From Nannochloropsis salina CCMP1776 (taxonomy: Eukaryota > Sar > Eustigmatophyceae > Eustigmatales > Monodopsidaceae), in the NCBI GenBank assembly GCA_004565275.1, contig SDOX01000014.1:153285-217284 (forward strand): a stretch of 64,000 nt of DNA. Reading direction: 5' to 3'. Both the position numbers and the translations under genes were made by a program. Below are positions 35,636 to 46,592 of the stretch, piece after piece. The notes under the pieces were generated by a model, which saw only the letters and a program-made list of their open reading frames with translations, made no database searches and was not told the origin of the DNA. Positions within the stretch are counted from its first letter, which is position 1. Each line of letters opens with the position of its first letter.

Positions 35636-36907
35636 TATGGTACAAAGTCGACTTTATACCACTGATGTTCGCCTCTTGATTGCACCACTGGAAATATTGA
35701 AGTCGAATGATGTCTGTTTTTTAAAAAATTCTTTGGTGCTTTCGTACAAGGCCCTCAGTGGTGCTTTGCACAGGTCACGACGGTGCAGCTTCGACCGTGA
35801 CGACTCCTGTAGAGGCAAGATATGTAGAGGTTTGCGTGACTGAAAGCAGGAGTTGTTGGCACAGAAACGCTAGTGTCCAGAGTTGATGTGACTCCATGCC
35901 CCGTAGACCCTGCTGCGAGAATTCGAAGCCATGCTAAGAATTCCATGGGGAGGGGGTTATGGGACATGCGAACGAGTTGTCGCAGACCCGGGGGCAGGAG
36001 CGGCTCGAAAGAGAACTTTCACGCGCCGAGATTCCCAGGGCCATATATTTCTCACACGACGCGGACATTGGAGGCGTGGGGGCACGGAAATGTGCAACTG
36101 CGGTCCTGTTTATGGCTGGCGGTGATTTGGTCCGTGCGGCACGAGTACCAACCATGTTGTGTAAGGCGCGTGCTTAAAGTGCACTGCGCCTGAAAACCTA
36201 TCCGTTGCACCATCGACATGTCCTACAGAACAGGAAAAGGCAGGACTGGATTTTTCACTCGCCGCCCGTGCTCAGGCGGCTTTTTATAAGTTGTACGGTT
36301 TTTGTTTGGTACGTCGTGCGATGCATTGTCAAACGCAACGGTAACACTCCACAAAATTGTTATACGAACAGCCATGTGTCTTCTTGCAAAGCGAGCGGCC
36401 GCTTTTCACAAAATAAGTATACATGTGTAGCATAGCATCCGCAGCCTATACACCGGATGTTTCCTTAGCGGTCAGCGTCCTTGCTGTCGTATGTAAAATA
36501 AAAGTTATACCAGCAAACACACTTCAGTGGAATGTACTACCGTGACTTTCAAATTCTACCTATTCGGTAGATACATGTTTTCATTCAAAGCTATACAGCT
36601 ACTTAGAGAAAGTATTGCGCTCAGAATAAAGAAAAACAAAGTTACAGCACATCTTAAGTTTATTTACTTCTTCGTGGTCGTACACATGAATTTGCTCCAA
36701 ATTTTCATCATTAACATGCATAGGCTTTCATTTCATCGAGATTTAAGTTAGTGGAATAATCTTTCTTCACCAAAAGTTAGATGAATGATCTTTCTTCACC
36801 AAAGGCCCAACTACCAGAATAGCGAGAGCATCTTTTGGGGTTTATTTCTCCTTCCTTGCAAGGCTCTTTTTTATACAAATTGAACATGCACATCCAGCTA
36901 AGAGAAA
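35636..36907. other. Intergenic, no gene seen
   Basis: About 1.27 kb between the start of ABCC copy 2 and the end of the hydrolase gene. The ABCC promoter should lie at the left. From about 36300 the DNA turns AT-rich. No supported reading frame or RNA gene. Confidence 0.6.
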
Positions 36908-38585
36908 CTACGCTGCTGTCACCCTGCTCCTCCTCAAATTCTTTTGTCCGCTATTCTTGATGTCTTCGGCTCTTGTCGCCAACCCCGACTCCACAGCCTG
37001 CTTACAAATGGCTGCGATTAATCTGTCCTGCGCTTTTAATGACACCAGCATTTGTCCATGCCCAATGCCCCTCCAATATATCAGGCGTCCACTCCCGCTT
37101 GCATTACTCTGGTCCGTCATCTCACCAGCATCGTCCTCCTTCTCATGTTTGACCGCTTCTTGCATTCTGTAATGCCGCTGCACATAATAGTGGATGGCAG
37201 TGGAAGGAACAATGTCATCCTCGGATGAAAGAGCCACGACTAGGGGACACGACACATCCTGCAACCAACATATATTCTGATACCACCAGAAATGCCGCCT
37301 CAAGGCATGGGAGACCGTGATCTCGCTGGAAGGATCAATAAAGTCTTTCAGTGTCCGGTGGAAGAGATTCGTGGGGGGGGACCGATACAGAAAATTGACG
37401 GCCACGTCAGGAAGGCAGAGGAGGAGACAGACTGGGTCGATGAGTACCAGCTGCTTGACGTGTTGGGGAAAGGCGGTGGCGGCCCATCCAGCGATGATGG
37501 AGCCGAAAGAATGGCCGGCGACGGCGCATTTCGAGATGGAATGCAGAGCAAAGATCTCTGCAAGGGACTGCACGGTTTCAATCCGGTCAGGGGCTTCAAA
37601 CGACAGCTGCGTGACTATGTGGGGGACTTCCAGCAAGATGATTTCCCGGCCTCTACCCAGCCGCGTGAGAAAGGGAATGTAGAACCATATGCCTGTAATG
37701 GAGCGAAAATTCGTTGTTGGAGGGAAATTAATGCGAATGTTAGAACGGCCTTTCTGACAACCATCGAGATAGCGGTAAAAAATAAAGGTCCCGTCTAAAG
37801 TTTTTATACTAAATAGACTGTGCATACTGTACACAAGCAAGAAAATGTGAGGAACATCAATCATCGATTGCGCTACACGACTACAAAGCAGGCCTACCTG
37901 GGCTGATACCGTGAAAGAAGAGAAGGGGCGGTTGCTTAATTGACCCCTCCTCTTGCTGGCAAGGCCGATGCCAGTAAGTTAGGTTGTGAGTAGGTGTTAC
38001 ATACCGCCGATGCCCCGCCAAGAGCAGAAAGCCGTGCCCCATGAGCTGAGCACATTTGACGACCACGTAAAAAATGAGCAAGCGATGGGCAAAGTAGAGG
38101 GGCTCCCGGGTAAAGGCAACATGTTCAACCTCTGGATTATAGCCAGCCGGGAAAGGTTTTCCCTGTAGTCGCTCCATTAGTACAACTGTCTTTTCCAAAG
38201 CTAGCACATCCGATTTCGCCAAATCCTCGGAGGACTTCACGTGCCAAATCGCCCAGCACAGAAACTCTTTTACATTATTTCGCCGGATATTCTCATGCAT
38301 CGCTCCCTTGAACCATCCTGACCAGAATGATTCAGGGCTATAGGCCCCTCGTAAGCGGTGTAGCGCGTCTGTCAATCGAGCAAGACATTCGAGAGGAGAT
38401 TTTTCCGGGGGATGAGAAGGAGCGGCCCGCAGCTGCTTTATGCGTGGATATATTAGACGGTTTATGACGAAGTAAAACAGGACCTCCAAGGAACACCACA
38501 GCAAAAAAGCTTTAGAGGCGTTTTCTGCACTCAGCAGGAAAGAAAATAGAAAGGCAGGAGTATCAGAAGTGTTCGAGCTGTCCAT
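36908..38585 (-). CDS. Membrane-anchored alpha/beta hydrolase
   Basis: Serine hydrolase of the alpha/beta fold. Two exons, 38585-37898 and 37692-36908, join in phase and give about 490 residues. The join completes the motif LLFFHGISPGIWFYIPFL, an oxyanion-region pattern with the His-Gly pair. The nucleophile elbow is AGHSFGSIIAG. The likely acid is in SSEDDIVPS and the catalytic His in GIGHGQML, so the triad is complete. Residues about 24-45 (AFLLWCSLEVLFYFVI) form a probable N-terminal membrane anchor, and a second hydrophobic stretch (LLIFYVVVKCAQLMGHGFLL) precedes the catalytic domain. The overall plan, a long N-terminal region followed by FFHGI and the catalytic domain, recalls uncharacterised hydrolases of fungi and algae. 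Substrate (lipid or ester) unknown. Confidence 0.88.
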
Positions 38586-39872
38586 CGGAACGGTATCTTG
38601 TCGCCTTTTGTTAAATCAGTCTGTGTGATGATTGAATAAAGAGATATTCTTAAATGTAGTGGAGCTAGTATCGCTTGTATTCCCTATGATTCACAAAAAA
38701 AATCTTTTAAATTGCTCTAAGAAGACTTCGTATAATATTTTAAAACTATAGTGAACGCACTTTTTTACGTATTAAATTGGACAGACAGCAGTACATCCCG
38801 TATAGAGATATCTAAAAGTCGACACGCACGTCTGATTAAGATAGTACTTACGGAGAGCTATTACGCCAACGCGACGTATCCACCAAAAAAAAACTGACCA
38901 AGGTAAGATTTTGGAAAGGACGACAGGAAGAAGGCAACCCCGTAGAAAACTTTACAGTCCGACGAATGTCTCGGATTTGTCTGCGTGAAATATATCACTA
39001 GATCGTTAGTGACAAATTAATAAAGGGAACGCATTATTTGGGATCACCGACAGTGCGCAACTGCTTAATAGGGAACGTGTGGGTGTCAACAAGGGAAACA
39101 TCACATGAAATATATTCTTGCCCATTTGTTTCAAACTGGTATGCTGTCCCCTAAAGCTACTTCGGCTTTCCGTGTATTGAGTGGAGAAATAAAACTGGGC
39201 AAGAAAATGTTTTCAGTGGAAACCGGATCCTAGCACGCATAAAGCATGTCGGCATGGGCCTGCGCCTTCGTAATTTGATAACGCATGTCAAGCTTACCAA
39301 GTAAATAAATTGTATTTAAAAAATTGAGACGTGATTTAATGACATAATGAAATAGTGATATTATTGCGTATGACTTCTTTGGCTAAACAATTCGGGATTG
39401 AAATGAAAGCGCTGTCTAATCAAGCTAGGAGTACCACACGGATGCCTTCCGTGCCATTTGAAAATTTGAATTCCCGTTGGTGGCAGGTTGCACCGATTCG
39501 GCGAAATCCCGGAAGCCATGAGGAAGGAAGCAGCAGGTCAGGGATGCACTTCTAATGCTTACCACAACTTTTAATCATTTACTTTGAAACATGATAATAA
39601 TTAATTACGAAGCTCTGACACCCTTGACTATTTAACGTGGTATATCGTTCTCATGTCATGTGGAATGGAAGGAATTTTTCTGATAACAAAAAGTATCACA
39701 GCGACAGACACGGCTTCTGGTCGATATCAAGTTTTCACGAATATATGACTCACATAAATTTTCATTTCTCATATATTCACATAACTTTTCCATTCCTTGT
39801 CCTTTTCTGTGTCTCGCTGTTCGGGAAGTTACTTTCAGGCCTTTTTTTGCGGCGCTTTTTAGGAGGCACATC
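38586..39872. other. AT-rich intergenic, no gene seen
   Basis: About 1.3 kb, clearly more AT-rich than the gene regions. Lies between the divergent starts of the hydrolase and PEBP genes, so it should hold both promoters. Only short unsupported frames. Confidence 0.6.
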
Positions 39873-40728
39873 ATGAACTTCCTCAGACCTTTAGCTTTGA
39901 CTTTATTAATGGGTAAGATTCACCAGGCCAATTTATATGGACAATATTGGTTTATAAAGAATCATAAACTCTGTAAGCTCTCACCCTAGTCTCACATTAT
40001 TGCATTGTCATTCCTTCCTCACGTCTGTACAGTCCCGAGTGCCTTAGCAGCTCCTGCCACTCCCGCTGCCGCATCCTTGGAATCACTTAAGACAGCGCAT
40101 ATAATTCCGGATGTAATCAGCAACTTCGACCCTACAGCTACGCTGAGGGTGCAATACGGCAAGCAGGCCCCCTTGGAAATGGGGGAGCAGATCCTTCCCT
40201 CCGAGGCCGCTGATCCTCCCTCGGTCACCTTCATGGGCACTGATCCTCAAAAGGTAAGACCGAGGAACCTGAGTCATGACGCGAAGGGTCTCACATGGCA
40301 AGAAGCCGCTCAAAGGGAGTTTTTGTCGTGACAGATGAACAATCAGGTGTACTCTCCTTAAAATTGCTTCTCATATTCCTTTACAACAGCTCTATACCCT
40401 AGTGATGACGGATCCCGGTGTCCTTGACATCAAGACCTTGCGAGGCCCCCAGCAAAGTGCATGGCAATGGCTCCACTGGATTGTCGTAAACGTGCCTGGC
40501 GAGAAGGCAGTCCCCGCCGCAGGTCAAGTCCTTCAGCCGTACGGGCAACCCGCTCCTCCTGCTGGCAATCACCGTTACACCTTCATCCTCTTCGAGCAAA
40601 AGGCGGAGATCAACCCCGCGGTCCCCAAAGGTCGTGACGCATTCGACACTCGAGCCTTTGCCATTGCAAATGGTCTCACTCCTATCGGCGGCTTCTATTT
40701 CCTGGCGGGGCCCGAAACAGCGCAGTAA
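39873..40728 (+). CDS. Secreted phosphatidylethanolamine-binding protein (PEBP) family
   Basis: PEBP/RKIP/TFL1-like fold protein that may bind phospholipid head groups or act as an inhibitor. Three exons close in phase: 39873-39912, 40033-40253 and 40390-40728, giving 199 residues. The first exon plus the start of the second encode a signal peptide (MNFLRPLALTLLMVPSALAA), so the mature protein should enter the secretory pathway. Family landmarks are PDVISNFDPTATLRVQYG, LYTLVMTDP, WLHWIVVNVPG, the ligand-pocket GNHRYTFILFEQ (canonical GxHRY) and a C-terminal GFYFLAG. The pocket loop is unusual: canonical DPDxP reads DPGVL here, and the following segment (DIKTLRGPQQSAWQW) is longer than normal. 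Likely function is uncertain because of this. Confidence 0.9.
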
Positions 40729-41740
40729 ACTGCCCGGATAAAGAGAGACCGAGGGGGACAAAAGGTCTGTAGTAATAAGGAAATGGAGTGATATAGCTTT
40801 GAGTTTGACTAAGAGAATGGAAAGCCGTACTTTTGGATATTCATGCTTTGACACATATAGACACGCTCATGCAATGAGAATACTCCATAATGCCCTCTCA
40901 TTTGTGTACTGTATATAATTTACGACGTAAGAGATCATGATATCGGTGGTCTTGAAAGTCAGATAAGCGATAGAAATATTAATTAGAAAACGATCACAGT
41001 TTGAGGTTACTCGTCACTTGATTTTTAGTGCTTGAATTAAAAAAATCTTAGTATGGTGGAACGCGCGCATGCAACGATGCCTTCAACTACTAGTAGTCGG
41101 AGCACACGCTTTGCTTGGGAAGCTCGGCGGCTCCAATGCATTTCTACCTCAAGTTGTTCGGCTGATGCGTACAATCTCGATGACCTAGAATGTCGGAGAG
41201 AGGCCCCTATAAAGAGTAAAGGCATGCTGGGATAAAACGAAGAAATAAAATCGAGGAGAGAGGCGGACGCAAGACAAGCTTCTCGCGAGTCCTTGGCGAG
41301 AGGACTGAATATGCCCTTCCTAGATACCGGATATGTGCATGTCCGCGGTCTGCGTGGTTTCTTCTTGCGCGTTGCAAGTTGGGAGGTATTTTCTCCCTCT
41401 TTCGTGTCTGGGGTTTCCTTTGTGTCGTCAACTGCCAGCAACACAGAGCGTCGCGGACGTGTGGTGATGATGGATAACTCGTTCCAGAGGAGTGCACGTC
41501 GACGTTGCTTTATTTTTTAATGCCTTGGCTACTTCTACTATGTGGCGTTCATCGCCCCATCTCTGAAAATTCTATTTTAACCTTGCCATTTTCTGAGTAT
41601 ATAGATGATCTTTTCTTTGATTTTGGGTCTGTAGCTCTCATACATGAGATGGTGCGGGAAATACCTGTAATGCGTGTCTATGCGTACCTAATACTTGAGT
41701 TAAGGGCGGCATTGATGCTGCGTCGCAAACTACATGAAAT
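40729..41740. other. Intergenic, no gene seen
   Basis: About 1 kb between PEBP and the large intronless gene. Upstream in-frame sequence could hold an extra 5' exon of the latter, but no convincing splice signal was found. Confidence 0.5.
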
Positions 41741-44700
41741 ATGCAGCAGTACAGATTGATACTGCTTTCTGGACGAACACTTATTGCCATGATTCGTATG
41801 CTTACGCGGCAGGCCATGGAGGGCATTCTCCCCCTTGCCAATGAGGACCGTCGGGCCGTTGATAGTGGCGCCGGCACTGCTGGAATTCGACTAGCAGGAA
41901 GGGAAGCTCACAGTGACGGCCAGTGTGACAACGTTTCTGTCCATCAGCCTCCCCATGCCCTCCTCCATCTCCAGCACCTCCACCATTCCAGCCACCCCAA
42001 CCTCCTTATGCACCAGTCCCGCCTTCTCGGCGACGAAGGAGCGGAGGAGGGGCTGGACGTGAGTTGCATGGTCGTGATGGACCCTCCGGACGGATGCCGA
42101 GAGGATGGGGCTAACCAGGCAGGAGGCGGCGGTGCGGGAAGGCATGCGGGCATGTACACGCAGGAACCCAACCATCACGACGACATGGAGGGCCCGGTCG
42201 AAGACGATGCCCACCTGGCGATGCTCCTCTTGGCGCCCTTGGAGGACGAACAGGAGCGCGAGCCGGATGGTCATACACGAGACCAGCACCAATTAATGCA
42301 TCCTCCCTCTTCGTTCCAGGCGCCCGTGGGGCTGTCCCCGCCATGCCCGCCCTTCCTCTCGCCCCCAGGACACACTTCGCACTTCGTCTTCCACGCTAGT
42401 TCGCGTGGGCTGACCGCGGGAGGGGTCGTAGCGATCGGGGAAATGGATCACGAGACCAGTAGAGCGCAAGGGGAGGGGGGAGAAGACGCGGCGCCGGTGG
42501 AGTGGTCGGGGAGGCTGGGGAAGAGCGAAGACCCTCCAGCCTCCGGGGTTTCGGCCCCCCTGACGGAGTGGTCTTACAGCCCTCCCATGGCATCTCGTGC
42601 TAAGTTTACAGCACGTCCTCCAACACAGATATTTGCGCCGGGCCTGCGCGATGAGGGAGTGAGCGTGGCTCCCCTGCCGGCGGTCCCGCCGCTGCAGGAT
42701 AGGGTCCTCGGTCTCAGGGCAGGTTCAAGCCAGCGCGAGGACGGACAGGCGGGCCCGTCGCCCAGGGAGGAGGCAGCGGGTGAAAAAGAAAGGAAAGGAG
42801 CGGGGAGAGAGGGAGGGGCGAAGGCGGTAAAGCAGGGCTGGAGCTCACGCTCGCATGCTACCCTGAAGGGGGTGAGCTCAGAGAGAGAAGGGGAGTCCGA
42901 CGTGGCTCCTCGTCTGGTCCGGGGAGCCGAGCCGGCGAGAGTGGAAGGTGGTCTGGGGAGTGCAGAGTGTGGCGGGCGGGGGCCTGAGTCGATAGATCTT
43001 GCCCCGGCGGGAAGGGGGAGGAGGACGCCACCCGGTGGAGAAGACGAGGGGGCTGCCAAAACGGGCCCGACCGATGGAGGCGGGGCACTTGTGTCGGAAA
43101 GCCTCGGTTCCTCCCCCCCTTCTTCCCCTCCCTCCTCTGGCACCTCCCCCGATCCCTCCCCAAGGCCGCCCAGGCACACCCCGTCCACCCGCAAGGCCTA
43201 CGCACGGAGGCGACAGCTGGTCGCGCCCAATTTCTTCACATGGCAAGAGCAGTCGGACAAGAACTTTTACAAGGACGCCGTTTACGTGTTCTACAAGAAG
43301 GTGTTGCCTTTCGCCGAGCGCCTCCGGTCCACTGGCCGACGGGCGGGCGAGTGGCTGGCGCTCCTTAAGGAGGCAAACCCCGACGTGGAGGAGGGGCAGT
43401 ACGCGCTCTTGGAGGGGATGTGGGACTTCTACATGGACAAGTTCTTCGTTCCATTGGGAGGGGAAGAGGGAGAAAAAACCGGTCGGGCAAAGACCGCGAA
43501 GGAGCGGAGGAAGGAGAGAGGCGAGGGGGCGGAGAAGGCGTCGCGTACAGATCAGGCGCTGGCCTCCACGTCCCCCGCCTTGGAGGAGCTTGCCCGGGGC
43601 CCCACCCCGTGGGCACCGAGCAGTCGGGAGATGAACAGCTCTTCCTCGGTTTCTCAGACTGGGAAGGATCCGCCGACCGTTGCCGAAGACCCAGCTCTGT
43701 CCGGAGACAGGGCTCTCGGAGGGATGGGGGTGGAGGTTGGGGAGATGATTTTCGAGGGGGAAGAGGCTGGAAGAGGGGGACCGAGGGGCGGTGCGCGGGA
43801 AAAAGAGGAAAAGGACAGACTCTATGCGATCAAAATCTGCTCGAGCCGCAACAACGACAGCCTGGCCCTTCGCATCTTTCGCGAGGCGACTTGGTCCAAT
43901 GGCATGCTCCAGCTCTTCCTCCACCTCTGCTACAGGTACTTGGAGGAGGACGCGGAGAGGGGGGGAGGGAGGCTGGCGGTGCGTCGGGAGGACTACGTGG
44001 CCCGGCCCCAGGCAGAGGAGGTCTACGCAGCGAGGGAGGAGCACTACATGCGCAAGTTCATCAAAGGGTGTCTGAGGGACGGAGTCTTCGCGGGCGACCC
44101 GGAGGGGAAGGCGGCCGGGGGGCGGGGGGCAAGAGAGAAAGGAGACGTGGGAGCTGTGGTGTGGGAGGATGCGGGCCAGGGCGAAGAGGACGGGGGAGAG
44201 AGCGAGACGTGGAGACAGCAGTGCGAGGAGATGGTGGCGCGAGGCGTCTTGATCAAGACTCGGGTGCCAGGCTGGGAGATGTCCGTCAAGTCGGAAGGGG
44301 AACTTGATGGAGGAGAGGCCGGTAAGGTCGAGAATCTGGACCGCGCTCCTCCAACCACGCCCCCCCTGGAAAGCCCCGGCTTCTGCCACGGCTCCTTCCC
44401 GTCGCAAGGATCTCCCGCAGAGACACCTCTCGGGGTGGGAGACTGGCGTTTAGCGCGAAAGATGGAGAGGTCATCTGCCTCCCCCTTCTCAGCCCACGCG
44501 ACACGCCAGCCTTCCTCCATGTCTCGTCTCCCTTGCGCTCGCCCTCCCTGTACTTCCTTGAAACGAATGAGCTGCACCCGCTACAGCCTGCATCTTCCGA
44601 GCACGCTCAAAGATATAGACTTCTGGGATTTCTCGCACCCCTGCCTGTCTCTTCTCCTCCGATACATCGATCGACTCGGTCCCCCTATCCCTGAGACCTC

Positions 44701-46078
44701 TGTCTTCTCAGGAGAGCCTTCTCCTTCCCCTGCTTCTCCTTCTCCCGGGGCTTTGTCCTCCCCTCCTCTCTCCCACCCCCGGCGCCTTTTCAACTCTGCC
44801 CTCAGCCTTTATACGGCTCTTGTCATGGAGAAACACGCCAAGGACGCTGAGCTGAAGCCGGAGCACTCGCGCCGGGGTCGCTTCGACCGTCTCTTGTCCC
44901 ACCGGTCGGACTTCTCCCTCGCTTGCGCCCAGGCCATCGCCGCCTCTCCCTCCGCCCTTCAAACCCGGCAACGGATTCTGGTGCCTGAGAAGGCTGGGAA
45001 GACCCCTCGGGAGCAGCAGAGCCAGCAACGGTGTAATTGTGACCCCCAGGGGGGGGAGGCCGTGACAGGGGATAGGGGGGTGGGCGCATGGTCGGCAGCC
45101 AAGGTCGGGGGAGAAGCGGGAAGCTGGAGGCATGGAGCCGCAGCCGCTGGTCGGGTCACGGACCCAGAGAAGACCGCGTCACAGCGCAATAGAGACAGGC
45201 CAGAGGCAGGGGGCCAGGGGGAGGCGAGGGAGGGAGCGGCGAGCGTGGAGGACGGCATGAGGTTCCTGCCCGTCGCGGTGACGCAGGAGGGAGGCAAGTC
45301 GCGCCAAGCAAGGCACAAGGGGACCCTGAGAGGGAAGACTGAGCTGTTCATCGTGGATAAAAGCTGCTCCGGCCCTTTTGCCTCCCTGCCCAAGCCCTCC
45401 CATGGGAGTGCGGGCATCGCCTGTGACCCCGAGGGGGGGGCGGAGGGCGCAGCTGAGGCGACCGACAGCCAGGAGACCCGGGCAGACGAGTCAATTATCA
45501 CACATGACATCCTAATCAATGAAGACAAGACTAGAAAAGATGGCAGCAGCACAGGTAGCTGCGGCAGTATCGGGGCAGTGACGCAAGGCAATGGCGGCAA
45601 GGGCAAGCGCGCAAGGACATTGTCCAAGGCCAAGAGAAAAAAAAAGGAGCCTGGAGCAAACAAGGGAATTGTATGGCGTGCGCTGCTTGATCCAAATCTG
45701 TCGCTATTGCCCGCCGTCGCCGTCCCTTTCCTCTCGCCCCTTCAAATTCGCGGCTCCCAGCATACCCGGGATGCCAGTGAGCTCCCTCAACTCGTCAGCG
45801 GGCCTCCCTCAAGAAGTACTGAAATGGACTATGCCACAGACAGAGTCCTTGACACTCATGGATTTTCAATACCAGAGCATACGCATACCGTGGAGGCCTC
45901 CCTGGAACAGGAGCAGCGTCAGTGTACAAGGAGAAAATTGGCGAATGAAGAAGGGGACAAGAAGGTGCTGAGCATGAGCTTTCAAACCGATTCGAATCAG
46001 GACAAACGCATCGATGTGGTCAGCGCTCAAAACGACAAAGCTCTGAATAAGACTGTTAGCATCATATTTGCTGTATGA
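41741..46078 (+). CDS. Large intronless protein, 1445 residues (unrecognised)
   Basis: Uninterrupted frame of 4338 bases in a region where nearly every other gene is split. Most of it is predicted to be disordered (Gly/Glu/Ser/Pro-rich), but ordered islands stand out. A first lies near residues 490-570: NFFTWQEQSDKNFYKDAVYV, FYKKVLPFAERLRS, WLALLKEANPDVEEGQYALL and MWDFYMDKFFVPLG. A second, near 690-780, reads IFREATWSNGMLQLFLHLCY and HYMRKFIKGCLRDGVF. A third, near 950-1070, reads LHLPSTLKDIDFWDFSHP, then LLLRYIDRLG and ALSLYTALVMEKHAKDAELK. A Lys/Arg cluster (KRARTLSKAKRKKKEP) near 1300 could be a nuclear localisation signal. The aromatic-rich islands argue for a real protein against the GC-rich antisense frames. 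The start is the first ATG of the frame and could be too early. No function proposed. Confidence 0.7.
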   Translation: MQQYRLILLSGRTLIAMIRMLTRQAMEGILPLANEDRRAVDSGAGTAGIRLAGREAHSDGQCDNVSVHQPPHALLHLQHLHHSSHPNLLMHQSRLLGDEGAEEGLDVSCMVVMDPPDGCREDGANQAGGGGAGRHAGMYTQEPNHHDDMEGPVEDDAHLAMLLLAPLEDEQEREPDGHTRDQHQLMHPPSSFQAPVGLSPPCPPFLSPPGHTSHFVFHASSRGLTAGGVVAIGEMDHETSRAQGEGGEDAAPVEWSGRLGKSEDPPASGVSAPLTEWSYSPPMASRAKFTARPPTQIFAPGLRDEGVSVAPLPAVPPLQDRVLGLRAGSSQREDGQAGPSPREEAAGEKERKGAGREGGAKAVKQGWSSRSHATLKGVSSEREGESDVAPRLVRGAEPARVEGGLGSAECGGRGPESIDLAPAGRGRRTPPGGEDEGAAKTGPTDGGGALVSESLGSSPPSSPPSSGTSPDPSPRPPRHTPSTRKAYARRRQLVAPNFFTWQEQSDKNFYKDAVYVFYKKVLPFAERLRSTGRRAGEWLALLKEANPDVEEGQYALLEGMWDFYMDKFFVPLGGEEGEKTGRAKTAKERRKERGEGAEKASRTDQALASTSPALEELARGPTPWAPSSREMNSSSSVSQTGKDPPTVAEDPALSGDRALGGMGVEVGEMIFEGEEAGRGGPRGGAREKEEKDRLYAIKICSSRNNDSLALRIFREATWSNGMLQLFLHLCYRYLEEDAERGGGRLAVRREDYVARPQAEEVYAAREEHYMRKFIKGCLRDGVFAGDPEGKAAGGRGAREKGDVGAVVWEDAGQGEEDGGESETWRQQCEEMVARGVLIKTRVPGWEMSVKSEGELDGGEAGKVENLDRAPPTTPPLESPGFCHGSFPSQGSPAETPLGVGDWRLARKMERSSASPFSAHATRQPSSMSRLPCARPPCTSLKRMSCTRYSLHLPSTLKDIDFWDFSHPCLSLLLRYIDRLGPPIPETSVFSGEPSPSPASPSPGALSSPPLSHPRRLFNSALSLYTALVMEKHAKDAELKPEHSRRGRFDRLLSHRSDFSLACAQAIAASPSALQTRQRILVPEKAGKTPREQQSQQRCNCDPQGGEAVTGDRGVGAWSAAKVGGEAGSWRHGAAAAGRVTDPEKTASQRNRDRPEAGGQGEAREGAASVEDGMRFLPVAVTQEGGKSRQARHKGTLRGKTELFIVDKSCSGPFASLPKPSHGSAGIACDPEGGAEGAAEATDSQETRADESIITHDILINEDKTRKDGSSTGSCGSIGAVTQGNGGKGKRARTLSKAKRKKKEPGANKGIVWRALLDPNLSLLPAVAVPFLSPLQIRGSQHTRDASELPQLVSGPPSRSTEMDYATDRVLDTHGFSIPEHTHTVEASLEQEQRQCTRRKLANEEGDKKVLSMSFQTDSNQDKRIDVVSAQNDKALNKTVSIIFAV

Positions 46079-46592
46079 AGGTAGAGCTTTAGCCTGCACT
46101 GCCAGAGTGGAGATAGAGTCGTAATTTTAGACTTGACGGCAATAACGGACCCGCACACTGGCTGCAGTGCAGCCTGCAGAAGATGTATATTCGTGCACAG
46201 GTAGTGCACACGCCTGTATTTTTTAATCAATAAGCAACCACGCCGAAAATCAAGCTATGAAACAAAGGCACCGAGAAAACGCTGTTGCCCGCTTATTTCT
46301 TTGGGGGGAAAGATCGTGACGGAAGGCAATCCCACCCTGCCTGGCTGGCACTCGGACTCTTCGGTCGCCCCCTGGCCGTGGGAGCTTGATGTTGCTTTCA
46401 ACCCTCTTCAAAGGTGTGCATGACCTCGAATTTCCAAGCGATCATACCGTCGGCTGTTTCATAGCCAGTGATGATGACCGCCATTACTGAAGGGCGGGGA
46501 GCCCAAGGCCGTGCTCGTACGTTTCCTTCACCCGCCCTCTTTTAACGCATGCATCCTTGCCCCCGAAATCGTGCACAAGCCAGAGCGAAGCT
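46079..46592. other. Intergenic, no gene seen
   Basis: About 510 bases holding the 3' end of the large gene and the promoter of the AMPK beta gene. No element recognised. Confidence 0.5.

Noticed and set aside
42878-44407. Antisense 509-codon frame within the large intronless gene
   Set aside because: GC-rich codon bias leaves the antisense open; the plus-strand frame is far longer and has aromatic-rich ordered islands, while the antisense is Pro/Leu/Arg-rich.
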